From Bacillota bacterium (GTDB taxonomy: Bacteria; Bacillota; Clostridia; Christensenellales; Christensenellaceae): DNA of 64,000 nucleotides. The notes under the pieces are model-generated. The model was not told the origin of the DNA and made no database searches. It was given only the letters and a program-made list of their open reading frames with translations. The stretch spans positions 1 through 64,000 of the forward strand of contig JAEYKI010000002.1 of NCBI GenBank assembly GCA_023408315.1. The letters are read 5' to 3'. Positions 43,386 to 51,983 of the stretch are shown in pieces; the stretch's first letter is position 1, and each line of letters starts with the position of its first letter. Made by a program: the position numbers and the translations under genes.

Positions 43386-44375
43386 ATGAAAAAATTAAAT
43401 GATTATTTATACGCAGGCGATACCGTTCTTAAGATATTACAGAGATATGCTGAGGATTTGAAACAGTCGGCCAGAGAAACTCATAATCAGATTGATCTTG
43501 TGCACTGTAATTTTCTGCTTCAAATTACGGAACTTTTGCAGCATAATGATTTCCTGACTTCGCAGTCTCAGCGGATTCGGGAATTCTATAAACTTATGGC
43601 AACTGAATATCCTTTTCTTGCATTTACCTTTAAGGGCCGCATTAAATCTCTGATACGCGCGGAATCAAAATTCAACGGATACATTGTGGAATATATTTAC
43701 GAGTATTATATTGAACACGGCACTTACCCTTCTCTTCCTGAACTGAAAAACTGTTTGAACTGTTTTCGGGACCTGATTGCATACAGAATCGTAATTTCCC
43801 TTCCCAAATGTCATCTGAAAGAAGGTGAGATCTGCGCGGACGAAGAAATAAAATATCTATATGATGTTGCCAACCAGTTGCTTGATTTCCTGGAGGAACG
43901 CGGATTTACCGCAGAACTGGCTTCTTTTATGGATCAAAAAAAATCGCCTTTGTTAAGAGAAAGCGTAAGCCCATACTATCGAGATTATATTGCAAATCCA
44001 GAGTCTAGTGGCTATCGTTCGCTGCATATAACGTTTTATGATAACATTGCCCGTTGTTATGTGGAAGTACAACTTCGCACAAAAGAAATGGACGATTTTG
44101 CTGAAATTGGTCCTGCCAATCATTTAGGTTACGAAAAGCGGCAGGAACGTGAAAGAGCTAAACGAGATGCAATTCCAAAAGGAAGAAATATTTATTTTGA
44201 TGATGCTTATGAAAGAGGTATCATGTTGCAGCAGCTTGAATTATCAGAATTGGATGTAAATATGTTTTCAGCAGTGGATAATTCCCTTATCAACGATGGC
44301 TGTGGCCTCTATCGTGGAAGACTTATTCTTCCGTACGAGCATCTTTCAAGATTCCAAAATGACCTTATTGATTAA
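43386..44375 (+). CDS. RelA/SpoT-domain alarmone-synthetase-like protein
   Basis: 329 residues. A helical N-terminal region of about 95 residues, then a RelA/SpoT nucleotidyltransferase domain (about 96-270): FKGRIKSLIRAESKF (substrate-binding Arg/Lys), CFRDLIAYRIVI (metal Asp), GYRSLHITF and the catalytic Glu in VEVQLRTKEMDDFAE, then ANHLGYEK. No HD hydrolase, TGS or ACT domain, so it is not a long RelA/Rel; it is longer than RelQ/RelP. It may make (p)ppGpp or act as a toxic synthetase. It is AT-rich relative to neighbours and beside recombinase remains, so probably acquired. The ATG has only a weak ribosome site. Confidence 0.75.
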   Translation: MKKLNDYLYAGDTVLKILQRYAEDLKQSARETHNQIDLVHCNFLLQITELLQHNDFLTSQSQRIREFYKLMATEYPFLAFTFKGRIKSLIRAESKFNGYIVEYIYEYYIEHGTYPSLPELKNCLNCFRDLIAYRIVISLPKCHLKEGEICADEEIKYLYDVANQLLDFLEERGFTAELASFMDQKKSPLLRESVSPYYRDYIANPESSGYRSLHITFYDNIARCYVEVQLRTKEMDDFAEIGPANHLGYEKRQERERAKRDAIPKGRNIYFDDAYERGIMLQQLELSELDVNMFSAVDNSLINDGCGLYRGRLILPYEHLSRFQNDLID

Positions 44376-44500
44376 TAATTTTTGAAGTGTTTACATCCAC
44401 CGTCACGCCGGATTTGAACTCCGCAATCAATAATATCCCCATAGACCGTGGCTTTTTCAATCAACCGCCTGACCCGCGGTTCGTCGTATACGGGGATAGC
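44365..44500 (-). pseudogene. C-terminal remnant of a serine recombinase (frameshifted)
   Basis: One frame reads IPVYDEPRVRRLIEKATVYGD and another, after a frame shift, AEFKSGVTVDVNTSK. Joined, they match the C-terminal end of large serine recombinases of Clostridial mobile elements (VYDE..VRRLIEKVTV..FKSGVTVDV, from memory). No other part is present. The remainder of the gap to folC (44500-44688) shows only a short broken minus-strand reading frame of unknown origin. Confidence 0.6.
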
Positions 44501-44688
44501 GGCGGGCGGCCCCCACAGTGGACCCCACCCAACTTTAATGTATCAGGCGCTCATCAACCTCTGTAATAAGAAATTCAAAAACATCTTCAATAGTATTTAT
44601 TCTTATTGCTGAAAATGGTTATTCCATATTGCCTCTCGTACCTAATTTAAATAATCGGCTATTGCTAATCATCCTGTTTACATGCGCA

Positions 44689-45801
44689 TTAGTAGCAGGC
44701 TAAATTTGCATTGTTAATTTCCGAGTACTTCAGCACAACGCCCGCCAGATAGAAAGACCCGCAAACCACCAGCAGCTCCGGGCTCATGGCTTTTGCATAA
44801 GCAAATGCGGACCGGGCGTTGCTGAAATAATCCGCATCATTAAAGTGCTTTGCCCAGTCATACGCGGGCAAGCCGCGCTCGCGGTCAACGCAGGTGCAGA
44901 TAACCTTGTCCGCAAACTTTTTAATGCCCGAGGCAATCGCCTTTGCGTCCTTGTCCCGCATCACGGCTGTTAATACAGTCACTCTTTTCCCCGCAAAAAG
45001 CCTGTCCAGAGTCAGCTTCAATTCGCCTATGGCGGCGGGGTTGTGCGCTCCGTCTATCACCAGGCCGGGAGATATTATCTGCGCCCGCGCCTCCAGGCGC
45101 GTGTTTAAAAGGCCTTCTTTGATCGCCCCTGCGCCCGCGCCCGCTGCCAGCGCCGCTTCTATTGCGCCGCATGCATCGTCCGCCTGGTGCGGGGAAACCG
45201 CGCCGATCAAAAGCCCTTTTAATTCCTTGTACGTAAAATCCTGGCCGTTCAGCCCTGCGTGAAGTATTCGGGGCTCGTCCGCTACAATCAGGCGCGCGCC
45301 CTGCTTTTTGCATACGGCTTCTATAATGCGCATTACGCTGCGCTTCTGGCCGAATGTGATCACCTTTGCCCCCGGCTTAATGATCCCGCACTTGTCCCGC
45401 GCAATCTTTTCAACGGTATCGCCCAGTATTTTTGTGTGGTCCAGGCTGATTGGCGTGAGCACGGCAATTTTTGCATCCACCACATTGGTGGAATCCTTGC
45501 TGCCCCCTATGCCCGCCTCTATCACCGCATAGTCCAGATGATTGTCTTCAAACCAGGCAATCGCCGCGCGCGTCCATTTGCGGAACATGTGCTCACCTTC
45601 CACGCCGCCTGCCGCTTCCATGTATTTTGCATATTCTTGCCCCGTAATCGTGCGCCCGTTCATGCGGAAACGCTCAGCGGGGGAAAACAAATGCGGGGAG
45701 GTAAAAAGCCCGCAGGCATACCCCTCCGCCATTAATATCTGATAAATATATTCCGAAACCGAACCCTTCGCGTTGGTTCCGGCAATGTGTATGTAGTCCA
45801 C
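44689..45801 (-). CDS. folC: Folylpolyglutamate/dihydrofolate synthase, N-terminally short
   Basis: Adds glutamate to folates (and may make dihydrofolate). 370 residues. P-loop IAGTNAKGSVSEYI begins at residue 6, then the Mur-ligase core with ISLDHTKILGDTVEKIARDKCGIIKPG and DGAHNPAAIGEL. FolC normally has 40-50 residues before the P-loop (usually GTNGKGS), and the frame is closed by the valS stop five codons upstream of the GTG start, so this segment is missing. The C-terminal CGSFYLAGVV is normal. It follows valS by 15 bp, a common order. Confidence 0.85.
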   Translation of the reverse strand: MDYIHIAGTNAKGSVSEYIYQILMAEGYACGLFTSPHLFSPAERFRMNGRTITGQEYAKYMEAAGGVEGEHMFRKWTRAAIAWFEDNHLDYAVIEAGIGGSKDSTNVVDAKIAVLTPISLDHTKILGDTVEKIARDKCGIIKPGAKVITFGQKRSVMRIIEAVCKKQGARLIVADEPRILHAGLNGQDFTYKELKGLLIGAVSPHQADDACGAIEAALAAGAGAGAIKEGLLNTRLEARAQIISPGLVIDGAHNPAAIGELKLTLDRLFAGKRVTVLTAVMRDKDAKAIASGIKKFADKVICTCVDRERGLPAYDWAKHFNDADYFSNARSAFAYAKAMSPELLVVCGSFYLAGVVLKYSEINNANLACY

Positions 45802-45816
45802 CTGTTTCTCTGCCCT

Positions 45817-48453
45817 TTATTTCCGCATGCTGCTCAATTCTTTAATCCTGTCCTCAACCTTTTGCAGCATGCCCTGGTATTTTACCAGTTTCCCCTTTTC
45901 TTCCTCCACCACGCTGGCAGGCGCTTTGCCCACAAATCCGGGGTTATTCAATTTGCCCTCCGCCCGCTTGATCTCGCCCCGCAGGCTTTCCGATTCCTTT
46001 GTAAGCCGCGCAATCTCGCTTTCTATGTCTATCAGCTCTGCCAGGGGCATATACGCCTCGCCAATGGCGCAAACCACGGATACGGAATTCTCCGGCACCT
46101 TAGATTTGTCCTGAACGGTCGCCACATCAGATGCGTATGCCAGCCGTTTGATGTATTCCCTGCATAGCTCTATTTCATACGCCTGCGCGGATAAAACGGT
46201 AAGGTTTGCCTTGTGGGAAGGCGGCACATTCATTTCTGTGCGTATGTTTCTGATGGACCGGATCAGTTCCATCACGCCCTGCATGGCCTGCGCGTCCTTC
46301 TCGTAGGAAAGCTCCTGCGCTCCCGGCCATTCGGAGAGCATAATGGTCTCACCCGCGCCCGGCAGGCTGCAATATATTTCCTCCGTTATAAACGGCATAA
46401 AGGGATGCAGCAGTTTTAACGTGCTCCTAAGCACATGCACCAACACGGCAAGCGTCCCGTTCTTCTGGCTCTTGTCATCCCCATACAGCCGGGGCTTGGC
46501 CATTTCTATATACCAGTCGCAAAATTCGCTCCAGGCAAAGTCGTACACCTTTTGCACGGCTAGGCCCAGGTCAAACCGCTCCATGCACTCGGTCACTTCC
46601 GCAATCACGGAATTCAGGCGCATCAGTATCCATTTGTCCGCAATATCAATCTTGGATTCATCCACTTCGCCGGGGTCGCCGTCCAGGTTCATCAGCACAA
46701 AGCGGGAAGCGTTCCATACCTTGTTTGCAAAGTTGCGGGCCGCTTCGCACTTCTCCCAGTAAAACCGCATGTCATTGCCCGGCTTGATGCCAATGGCAAG
46801 CGAGAACCTGAGCGCGTCCGCGCCAAACTTCTCCACCACCTCCAGCGGGTCTATTCCGTTATTCAGGGACTTGGACATCTTTCTGCCCTGCGCGTCCCGC
46901 ACAATGCCGTGTATGTTCACAAACTCAAACGGCGTTTTGCCCATTACCTCTATGCCAAAAAAGATCATACGCGCAACCCAGAAGAATATAATGTCGTATG
47001 CCGTTACCAACACGTTGGTGGGATAGAAGAAATCCAGGTCCTCCGTTTTATCCGGCCATCCCAGCGTGGAGAAAGGCCAAAGCCCGGAAGAAAACCATGT
47101 ATCCAGCACGTCCTCGTCCTGCTTAAAATGCGCGCCACCACACTTGGGGCACTTGTCCGGCGCCTCCGCGGCCACAACCATTTCCCCGCACGCCTCGCAG
47201 TAATACGCCGGGATCCTGTGCCCCCACCAAAGCTGGCGGGAAATACACCAGTCACGGATGTTGTACATCCAGTTAAAATAAATTTTTGAATATTTATCGG
47301 GAACAAATTTTGTTTCCCCGCTCTCAACCGTTTCTATGGCAGGCTTTGCCAGTTCCTTCATGGAAACGAACCACTGAAGCGAAACAATGGGCTCAACAGT
47401 GGTGGAGCAGCGGTAGCATCCGCCCACGTTGTGCTTGTGGTCTTCTATTTTAACAAGCTCGCCGGAGGAAGCCAGGTCTTCCACAATTTTTTTACGCGCC
47501 TCGTACCTGTCCAGTCCGGCGTATGCGCCGCCCAGCTCGTTGATTACGCCGCCGTCGTCCATTACGCGGATCACGGGCAGGTTGTGCCGCTGGCCAACTT
47601 CAAAGTCGTTGGGGTCGTGTCCGGGAGTGATCTTTACCGCGCCAGTGCCAAACTCCATGTCCACGTACTCGTCCGCCACCACGGGAATTTTGCGGTTCAT
47701 CAAAGGCAATACCACATTTTTGCCCACCAGGTCCTTATACCGCTTGTCCTTGGGGTTCACCGCAACGGCGGTATCCCCCAGCATGGTCTCTGGCCGGGTG
47801 GTCGCGACCACCACGCTGGCCAAACCGTCCTCGGACGTATACCGGATATGCCACAGGTGGGAATCCGCCTCGGCATAATCCACCTCCGCGTCGGAAAGCG
47901 CTGTTTTGCAGTTGGGGCACCAGTTGATGATCCTGCTGCCGCGGTATATAAGCCCCTTATTATACAGGCGGATGAACACTTCCTTTACCGCGCGGGAACA
48001 TCCCTCGTCCATCGTAAACCGCTCACGGGACCAGTCGCAGGAGCTACCCAGCTTTTTGAGCTGCTCCACAATTCTGCCGCCGTACTGCTTTCTCCAGGCC
48101 CACGCGCGCTCTAAAAACGCGTCCCTGCCAATCTGTTCCTTGGTGAGGCCTTCCTCCGCAATCTGCTGCACAATTTTCACCTCGGTGGCAATACTTGCAT
48201 GGTCCGTGCCCGGCAGCCAGAGCGCCGCGTAACCCTGCATTCTGCGGAAGCGTATGATGGCGTCCTGCATCATGTTATCAAGCGCATGGCCCATGTGCAG
48301 CTGGCCCGTGATGTTCGGCGGGGGAATTACAATTGTATAAGGCGTTTTTGTATGGTCAACCTCCGCGCGGAAATAGCCGTTGTCCAGCCACTTCTGGTAG
48401 AGCTTGTCCTCAATTTCTTTAGGGTCGTACGTGGTACGCAATTCTACAGACAT
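45817..48453 (-). CDS. valS: Valyl-tRNA synthetase
   Basis: 878 residues from the ATG at 48453 (CTGGAGGA upstream). Class I motifs: HIGH in PPNITGQLHMGHALDN (about 50), editing domain at about 190-330, KMSKS in GRKMSKSLNNGIDP (about 525), and the C-terminal coiled coil (about 815-878). A Cys4-like zinc knuckle, CEACGEMVVAAEAPDKCPKCG, is at about 415. I see no T-box leader upstream. Cotranscribed with an upstream small membrane protein and with folC downstream. Confidence 0.97.
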   Translation of the reverse strand: MSVELRTTYDPKEIEDKLYQKWLDNGYFRAEVDHTKTPYTIVIPPPNITGQLHMGHALDNMMQDAIIRFRRMQGYAALWLPGTDHASIATEVKIVQQIAEEGLTKEQIGRDAFLERAWAWRKQYGGRIVEQLKKLGSSCDWSRERFTMDEGCSRAVKEVFIRLYNKGLIYRGSRIINWCPNCKTALSDAEVDYAEADSHLWHIRYTSEDGLASVVVATTRPETMLGDTAVAVNPKDKRYKDLVGKNVVLPLMNRKIPVVADEYVDMEFGTGAVKITPGHDPNDFEVGQRHNLPVIRVMDDGGVINELGGAYAGLDRYEARKKIVEDLASSGELVKIEDHKHNVGGCYRCSTTVEPIVSLQWFVSMKELAKPAIETVESGETKFVPDKYSKIYFNWMYNIRDWCISRQLWWGHRIPAYYCEACGEMVVAAEAPDKCPKCGGAHFKQDEDVLDTWFSSGLWPFSTLGWPDKTEDLDFFYPTNVLVTAYDIIFFWVARMIFFGIEVMGKTPFEFVNIHGIVRDAQGRKMSKSLNNGIDPLEVVEKFGADALRFSLAIGIKPGNDMRFYWEKCEAARNFANKVWNASRFVLMNLDGDPGEVDESKIDIADKWILMRLNSVIAEVTECMERFDLGLAVQKVYDFAWSEFCDWYIEMAKPRLYGDDKSQKNGTLAVLVHVLRSTLKLLHPFMPFITEEIYCSLPGAGETIMLSEWPGAQELSYEKDAQAMQGVMELIRSIRNIRTEMNVPPSHKANLTVLSAQAYEIELCREYIKRLAYASDVATVQDKSKVPENSVSVVCAIGEAYMPLAELIDIESEIARLTKESESLRGEIKRAEGKLNNPGFVGKAPASVVEEEKGKLVKYQGMLQKVEDRIKELSSMRK

Positions 48454-48469
48454 GCATATTCCTCCAGCT

Positions 48470-48670
48470 TCAGGCAATTACGCCGATAATCATTAAAAAC
48501 GCGACGATCACCAAGCCAAGCCCGGCGGTTTTGATGATCAGCGGCACATAAACGCCGTCCGGCTTTACAAACCTGGACAACGGTTTGGCGGCAAAATTCA
48601 GGACGGCGCCAACAGCCAGCAACACCAGACCTATTATATCCATTGCAGTAATCGAACTAAAAAAGTGCAT
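48470..48670 (-). CDS. Small membrane protein upstream of valS
   Basis: 66 residues with two hydrophobic segments (about 10-27 and 43-63) joined by a basic loop (KPLSRFVKPDG). The ATG at 48670 has GGAGGGG eight bases upstream. The frame could open three codons earlier at a GTG, but that overlaps the ribosome site. It ends 16 bp before valS and has its own consensus promoter, so it probably shares the valS transcript. No family recognised. Confidence 0.65.
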   Translation of the reverse strand: MHFFSSITAMDIIGLVLLAVGAVLNFAAKPLSRFVKPDGVYVPLIIKTAGLGLVIVAFLMIIGVIA

Positions 48671-48700
48671 AAAAAACACCCCTCCATAATATCAAAGTAC

Positions 48701-48729
48701 ATTATAAGTGCATTTTGCCAAACTTTCAA
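48701..48729 (-). promoter_or_regulatory. Sigma-A promoter of the small-protein/valS/folC operon
   Basis: TTGAAA (48724-48729), a 17-bp spacer and TATAAT (48701-48706), divergent from the ppk promoter. Confidence 0.75.
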
Positions 48730-48825
48730 TAAAAACCAAAAGAATAGGTTTACCGGCAGGTACAAAAATGCAAAACAAGGACCTGTTGTTTACAAAAAAT
48801 TTACCGCAAAAATAGCAAGTATAAA

Positions 48826-48854
48826 TTGCAGATTTGCCCCATACCATATATAAT
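48826..48854 (+). promoter_or_regulatory. Sigma-A promoter of ppk
   Basis: TTGCAG (48826-48831), a 17-bp spacer and TATAAT (48849-48854), about 30 bp before the ppk start. Confidence 0.7.
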
Positions 48855-48884
48855 TTAATAAAAATTAGTAAACTTGGTGGAAAA

Positions 48885-50960
48885 ATGGCAAACCTGTACA
48901 GATATTACGAGAACCGCGATTTAAACTGGCTCAAGTTTAACGAGCGTTGCCTGGAAGAGGCGGAAGACGCCGCAAACCCTCTGTTTGAGCGGCTGATGTT
49001 TATGTCCATCTGGCAGACAAACCTGGATGAGTTCTTTATGGTGCGCGTGGGCGGCATATACGACCGCCTGCTGTTCAACAAAAACATTACGGACAACAAA
49101 TCCGGCATGACGGACGCGGAGCAGCTCTGCGCCATACACGAAGCGCTTACAAAGCTTTTAAGACGGGTGGACCGGTCTTACGCCAAGCTGTTTGCGGAAT
49201 GCAAGCGCATGGGCCTTGTGCAGGTGCGGTTTGACAATATCTCCAAGTTTGATTACGCGTTCCTGGAGCGCCATTTTGACCGCGAGATACTCCCATACCT
49301 TTCCCCCGATATCATAGACGCAAAGCACGCTTTTCCGTTTCTGGAAAACAACGCGCTGTACCTGGGCGTCACGATGCGCCGCGGCCGCGGCCATGAGAGC
49401 CTTGGCATCGTGCCCATACGCCAGGCGTTCCCGCGTATTGTTATGCTGCCCTCCAAAAAGAATAAATTCATCCTGACCGAGGATTTGATCTACTATTTTG
49501 CGGACCGCATTTTTGATAAATTCCAGATAGCGGAGAAAGCTATTTTCCGCATCACCCGCAACGCGGACCTGGACGCGGAGGAAGCGCTGGAAGACCACGA
49601 GAAGCTGGATTACCGCAAATCCATGGAAATCCTATTGAAAAAGCGCAAACGGCTTGCGCCCGTGCGCATAGAATTTTACGACGGTAACATTGGCGCGCTG
49701 GAGGATATGGTTACCAGAAACTTAAAGCTGAATAAATCCCATATTTTCAGGCGCAGGATCCCGCTGGACCTTTCGTTTATTTCAGACCTGCGAAAGAGCT
49801 ACAAGGAACACCTCCACCTGTTCTTCCCCAAAGTATCCCCGCAATATACCCCCGGCCTTGCGCAGGGTGAGCCCATGATACCGCAGATACAAAAAAAGGA
49901 CCTGCTTTTATCCTACCCGTACGAGAACATCAAAACGTTCATCAACCTGCTGCGGGAAGCGGCGGCAGACCCGGAGGTGGATTCCATATACATCACCCTG
50001 TACCGGGAGGCGGATAACTCCAAAATTGTGGACGCCCTCATCACGGCTTCGGAGAACGGCAAGCACGTGCTCGCCCTGGTAGAACTGCGCGCCCGGTTTG
50101 ATGAATACCACAACATAGACATCTCCAAGCAAATGGAAGACGCAGGCGTGGAAGTAATCTACGGCCTGGAAGACTACAAGGTGCACAGCAAGCTGCTTCT
50201 CATAACCATTAAAAAGAAGGACAAGGTTCAGTACATCACCCAGATTGGCACCGGCAACTTTAACGAAGCCACAGCCAACCTGTACGCGGACCTTACCTTA
50301 ATCACCGCGGATACGGCTGTGGGCCATAACGCTCTGCAGGTGTTCTTCGCGCTCAAGAGCAGGCAGCTTGTGGAGCATTCCAGTATCCTGCTGGTCTCTC
50401 CCCTTTGCCTTAAACCCCGCGTTTTGGCGATGATAGAAGGGCAGGCCAAAATCGCAAAAGCGGGCGGCCAGGGCAGGCTGATCTTTAAGCTGAACTCCCT
50501 TACGGACAAAGACGTGATAGACGCTCTGATAGACGCTTCCCGTGTGGGCGTAAAAATAGACCTTATTATCCGCGGCATCTGCTGCCTTAAAACCGGCTCT
50601 CGTGCAACGGAAAACATTTCGGTGCGCAGCATTGTAGGGCGGTTTTTGGAGCACGCCCGCATCTATATGGCGGGCAGCGCGGAAAACCGCGTGATTTACA
50701 TATCGTCGGCCGATTTTATGACGCGCAACACCCAGAGGCGGGTGGAAGTGGGCATTCCCATTACGGACGCGGACGCGCGCGAATATATTGAATTTTATGT
50801 CAGAACCCAGCTATTGGACAATGTAAAAGCACGGCTGCAGGTGAACGGGTTATACAGGAAGATTACGCCTTTGCCTAACGAAGAAAAGGTCAACAGCCAG
50901 AATGAGTTCATTAAATATGCGTATGAGCGGGCGGGGAAGGAAGCGCCGGAGGGGATATAA
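48885..50960 (+). CDS. ppk: Polyphosphate kinase 1
   Basis: Reversibly transfers the gamma-phosphate of ATP to a polyphosphate chain. 691 residues from the ATG at 48885 with GGTGG upstream. N-terminal helical domain with NRDLNWLKFNERCLEEA (about 10-26), then two phospholipase-D-like domains. The autophosphorylated His lies in KVHSKLLLI (about 430), and GTGNFNEATA plus the C-terminal RVEVGIPITD region complete the active site. Stands alone with its own promoter and a hairpin at 51007-51036. Confidence 0.95.
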   Translation: MANLYRYYENRDLNWLKFNERCLEEAEDAANPLFERLMFMSIWQTNLDEFFMVRVGGIYDRLLFNKNITDNKSGMTDAEQLCAIHEALTKLLRRVDRSYAKLFAECKRMGLVQVRFDNISKFDYAFLERHFDREILPYLSPDIIDAKHAFPFLENNALYLGVTMRRGRGHESLGIVPIRQAFPRIVMLPSKKNKFILTEDLIYYFADRIFDKFQIAEKAIFRITRNADLDAEEALEDHEKLDYRKSMEILLKKRKRLAPVRIEFYDGNIGALEDMVTRNLKLNKSHIFRRRIPLDLSFISDLRKSYKEHLHLFFPKVSPQYTPGLAQGEPMIPQIQKKDLLLSYPYENIKTFINLLREAAADPEVDSIYITLYREADNSKIVDALITASENGKHVLALVELRARFDEYHNIDISKQMEDAGVEVIYGLEDYKVHSKLLLITIKKKDKVQYITQIGTGNFNEATANLYADLTLITADTAVGHNALQVFFALKSRQLVEHSSILLVSPLCLKPRVLAMIEGQAKIAKAGGQGRLIFKLNSLTDKDVIDALIDASRVGVKIDLIIRGICCLKTGSRATENISVRSIVGRFLEHARIYMAGSAENRVIYISSADFMTRNTQRRVEVGIPITDADAREYIEFYVRTQLLDNVKARLQVNGLYRKITPLPNEEKVNSQNEFIKYAYERAGKEAPEGI

Positions 50961-51006
50961 GCCTCCGTTACTGTTTTTGTAAAAATGCAATTTATAATTA
51001 TAAAGC

Positions 51007-51036
51007 AAAAAAGGGCTTTTTCAACCGCCCTTTTAA
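51007..51036. terminator. Weak terminator after ppk
   Basis: AAAAGGGC/GCCCTTTT stem with a 10-nt loop and short T-run, between ppk and the convergent small ORF. Confidence 0.5.
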
Positions 51037-51070
51037 AATCATACATTAGCCGCCATAATACGTTGTTTCG

Positions 51071-51187
51071 TTACTTTCCGCAGCAGCCAAACATCAATAT
51101 CCAAAAACACTGAATCCGCTTGATGAGATACATGGCGTCAATTACATAGGATTCCCACAGATACCGCACAAAACTGGATACCGGCAC
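51071..51187 (-). CDS. Putative 38-residue membrane-active peptide
   Basis: A GTG-started frame (51185-51187) that begins MPVSSFVRYLW and ends WILMFGCCGK, with one hydrophobic/aromatic segment. The ribosome site GAGGTG overlaps the bactofilin stop codon and sits six bases upstream, which suggests translational coupling as the third gene of the YhbD-bactofilin operon. The size is small and it has no known homologue that I recognise, so chance cannot be excluded. Confidence 0.45.
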   Translation of the reverse strand: MPVSSFVRYLWESYVIDAMYLIKRIQCFWILMFGCCGK

Positions 51188-51196
51188 AACAACACC

Positions 51197-51958
51197 TCAA
51201 TTCTGCATGGTGTATTCGCCTGTAATCTTGCCCACCTGCGCGCTGGGGTCTATGCGCAGCGTGCCCGAGCAGTCCACGGCGTCAATGCCGCAGTTCTTCC
51301 CAATCACAATGTCCCTGCCGCTTACAGATTTGGCCAAAACGCCGTGCAGCTCAACCGTCGTGGCCTCAATCAGCTCCACGTTGGAAAACTTCTTTGCAAA
51401 AAAGCGCACCACCTTGTTCATGCGGGAGCGGATCACAATATTGTCCCCCACAATCTCCTTGGCGTTAATCACGCCGTCCGCGTCTATGCGGTCCGCGGAT
51501 ACTTCGCCCGCCGTAATAAACCCGCCGCAGATAATCTCATCCGCCTCTATCTTGCCGGCTTTGGCGGTCAGCATGCCGTCCACCACCAGCTTTTTGGCGC
51601 GGACGTTTGAGCGAACCGTCGCAGTGCCGCCGGTTTCCATCAAACCGGCTTCAATGGGGCCCGCACAATTAAACACACCGTCCGACCGTATCTCGTCCGC
51701 CTCTATTTTTCCGTCTCCCTTGGCCGCAAATACGCCGTCTGCCACTATTTTTTTTGCGCGGATGCTGGAGCGGAACTCTACGGTGCCGTCGCTCTCCAGC
51801 AGGCCCGTTTCCACCGCGCCCATGCATTTGAACACGCCGCCTATGCGCATTTCCTCCGCTTTCACATCGCCCACGCAGGTACCAACGCCTTCCACGGTCA
51901 TTTTTTCATATACGCCGCCGCTAATAGTGCTTACGCCTTCCATTTTGCAATCGCTCAT
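51197..51958 (-). CDS. Bactofilin-like polymer-forming protein (YhbE/YhbF type)
   Basis: 253 residues of right-handed beta-helix made of about 12 short repeats with alternating GV.. and AEEI/ADEI turns (IGGVFKCMGAVE, KIEADEIRSDGVFNC, KIEADEIICGGFITA). Bactofilin-type proteins self-assemble into filaments used as membrane or wall scaffolds. It follows a YhbD-like regulator gene by 25 bp, matching the Bacillus yhbD-yhbE-yhbF arrangement. AAAGGAGAT precedes the ATG. Confidence 0.88.
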   Translation of the reverse strand: MSDCKMEGVSTISGGVYEKMTVEGVGTCVGDVKAEEMRIGGVFKCMGAVETGLLESDGTVEFRSSIRAKKIVADGVFAAKGDGKIEADEIRSDGVFNCAGPIEAGLMETGGTATVRSNVRAKKLVVDGMLTAKAGKIEADEIICGGFITAGEVSADRIDADGVINAKEIVGDNIVIRSRMNKVVRFFAKKFSNVELIEATTVELHGVLAKSVSGRDIVIGKNCGIDAVDCSGTLRIDPSAQVGKITGEYTMQN

Positions 51959-51983
51959 TTTTTATATCTCCTTTTCAAACTTA

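Noticed and set aside
44541..44660. Short minus-strand frame with TIEDVFEFLITEVDERLIH
   Set aside because: The second codon after its ATG-GAA is a stop; too short and without homologues I can name.
48671..48884. T-box riboswitch before valS
   Set aside because: The conserved T-box sequence and specifier-loop features are absent; only a sigma-A promoter is seen.
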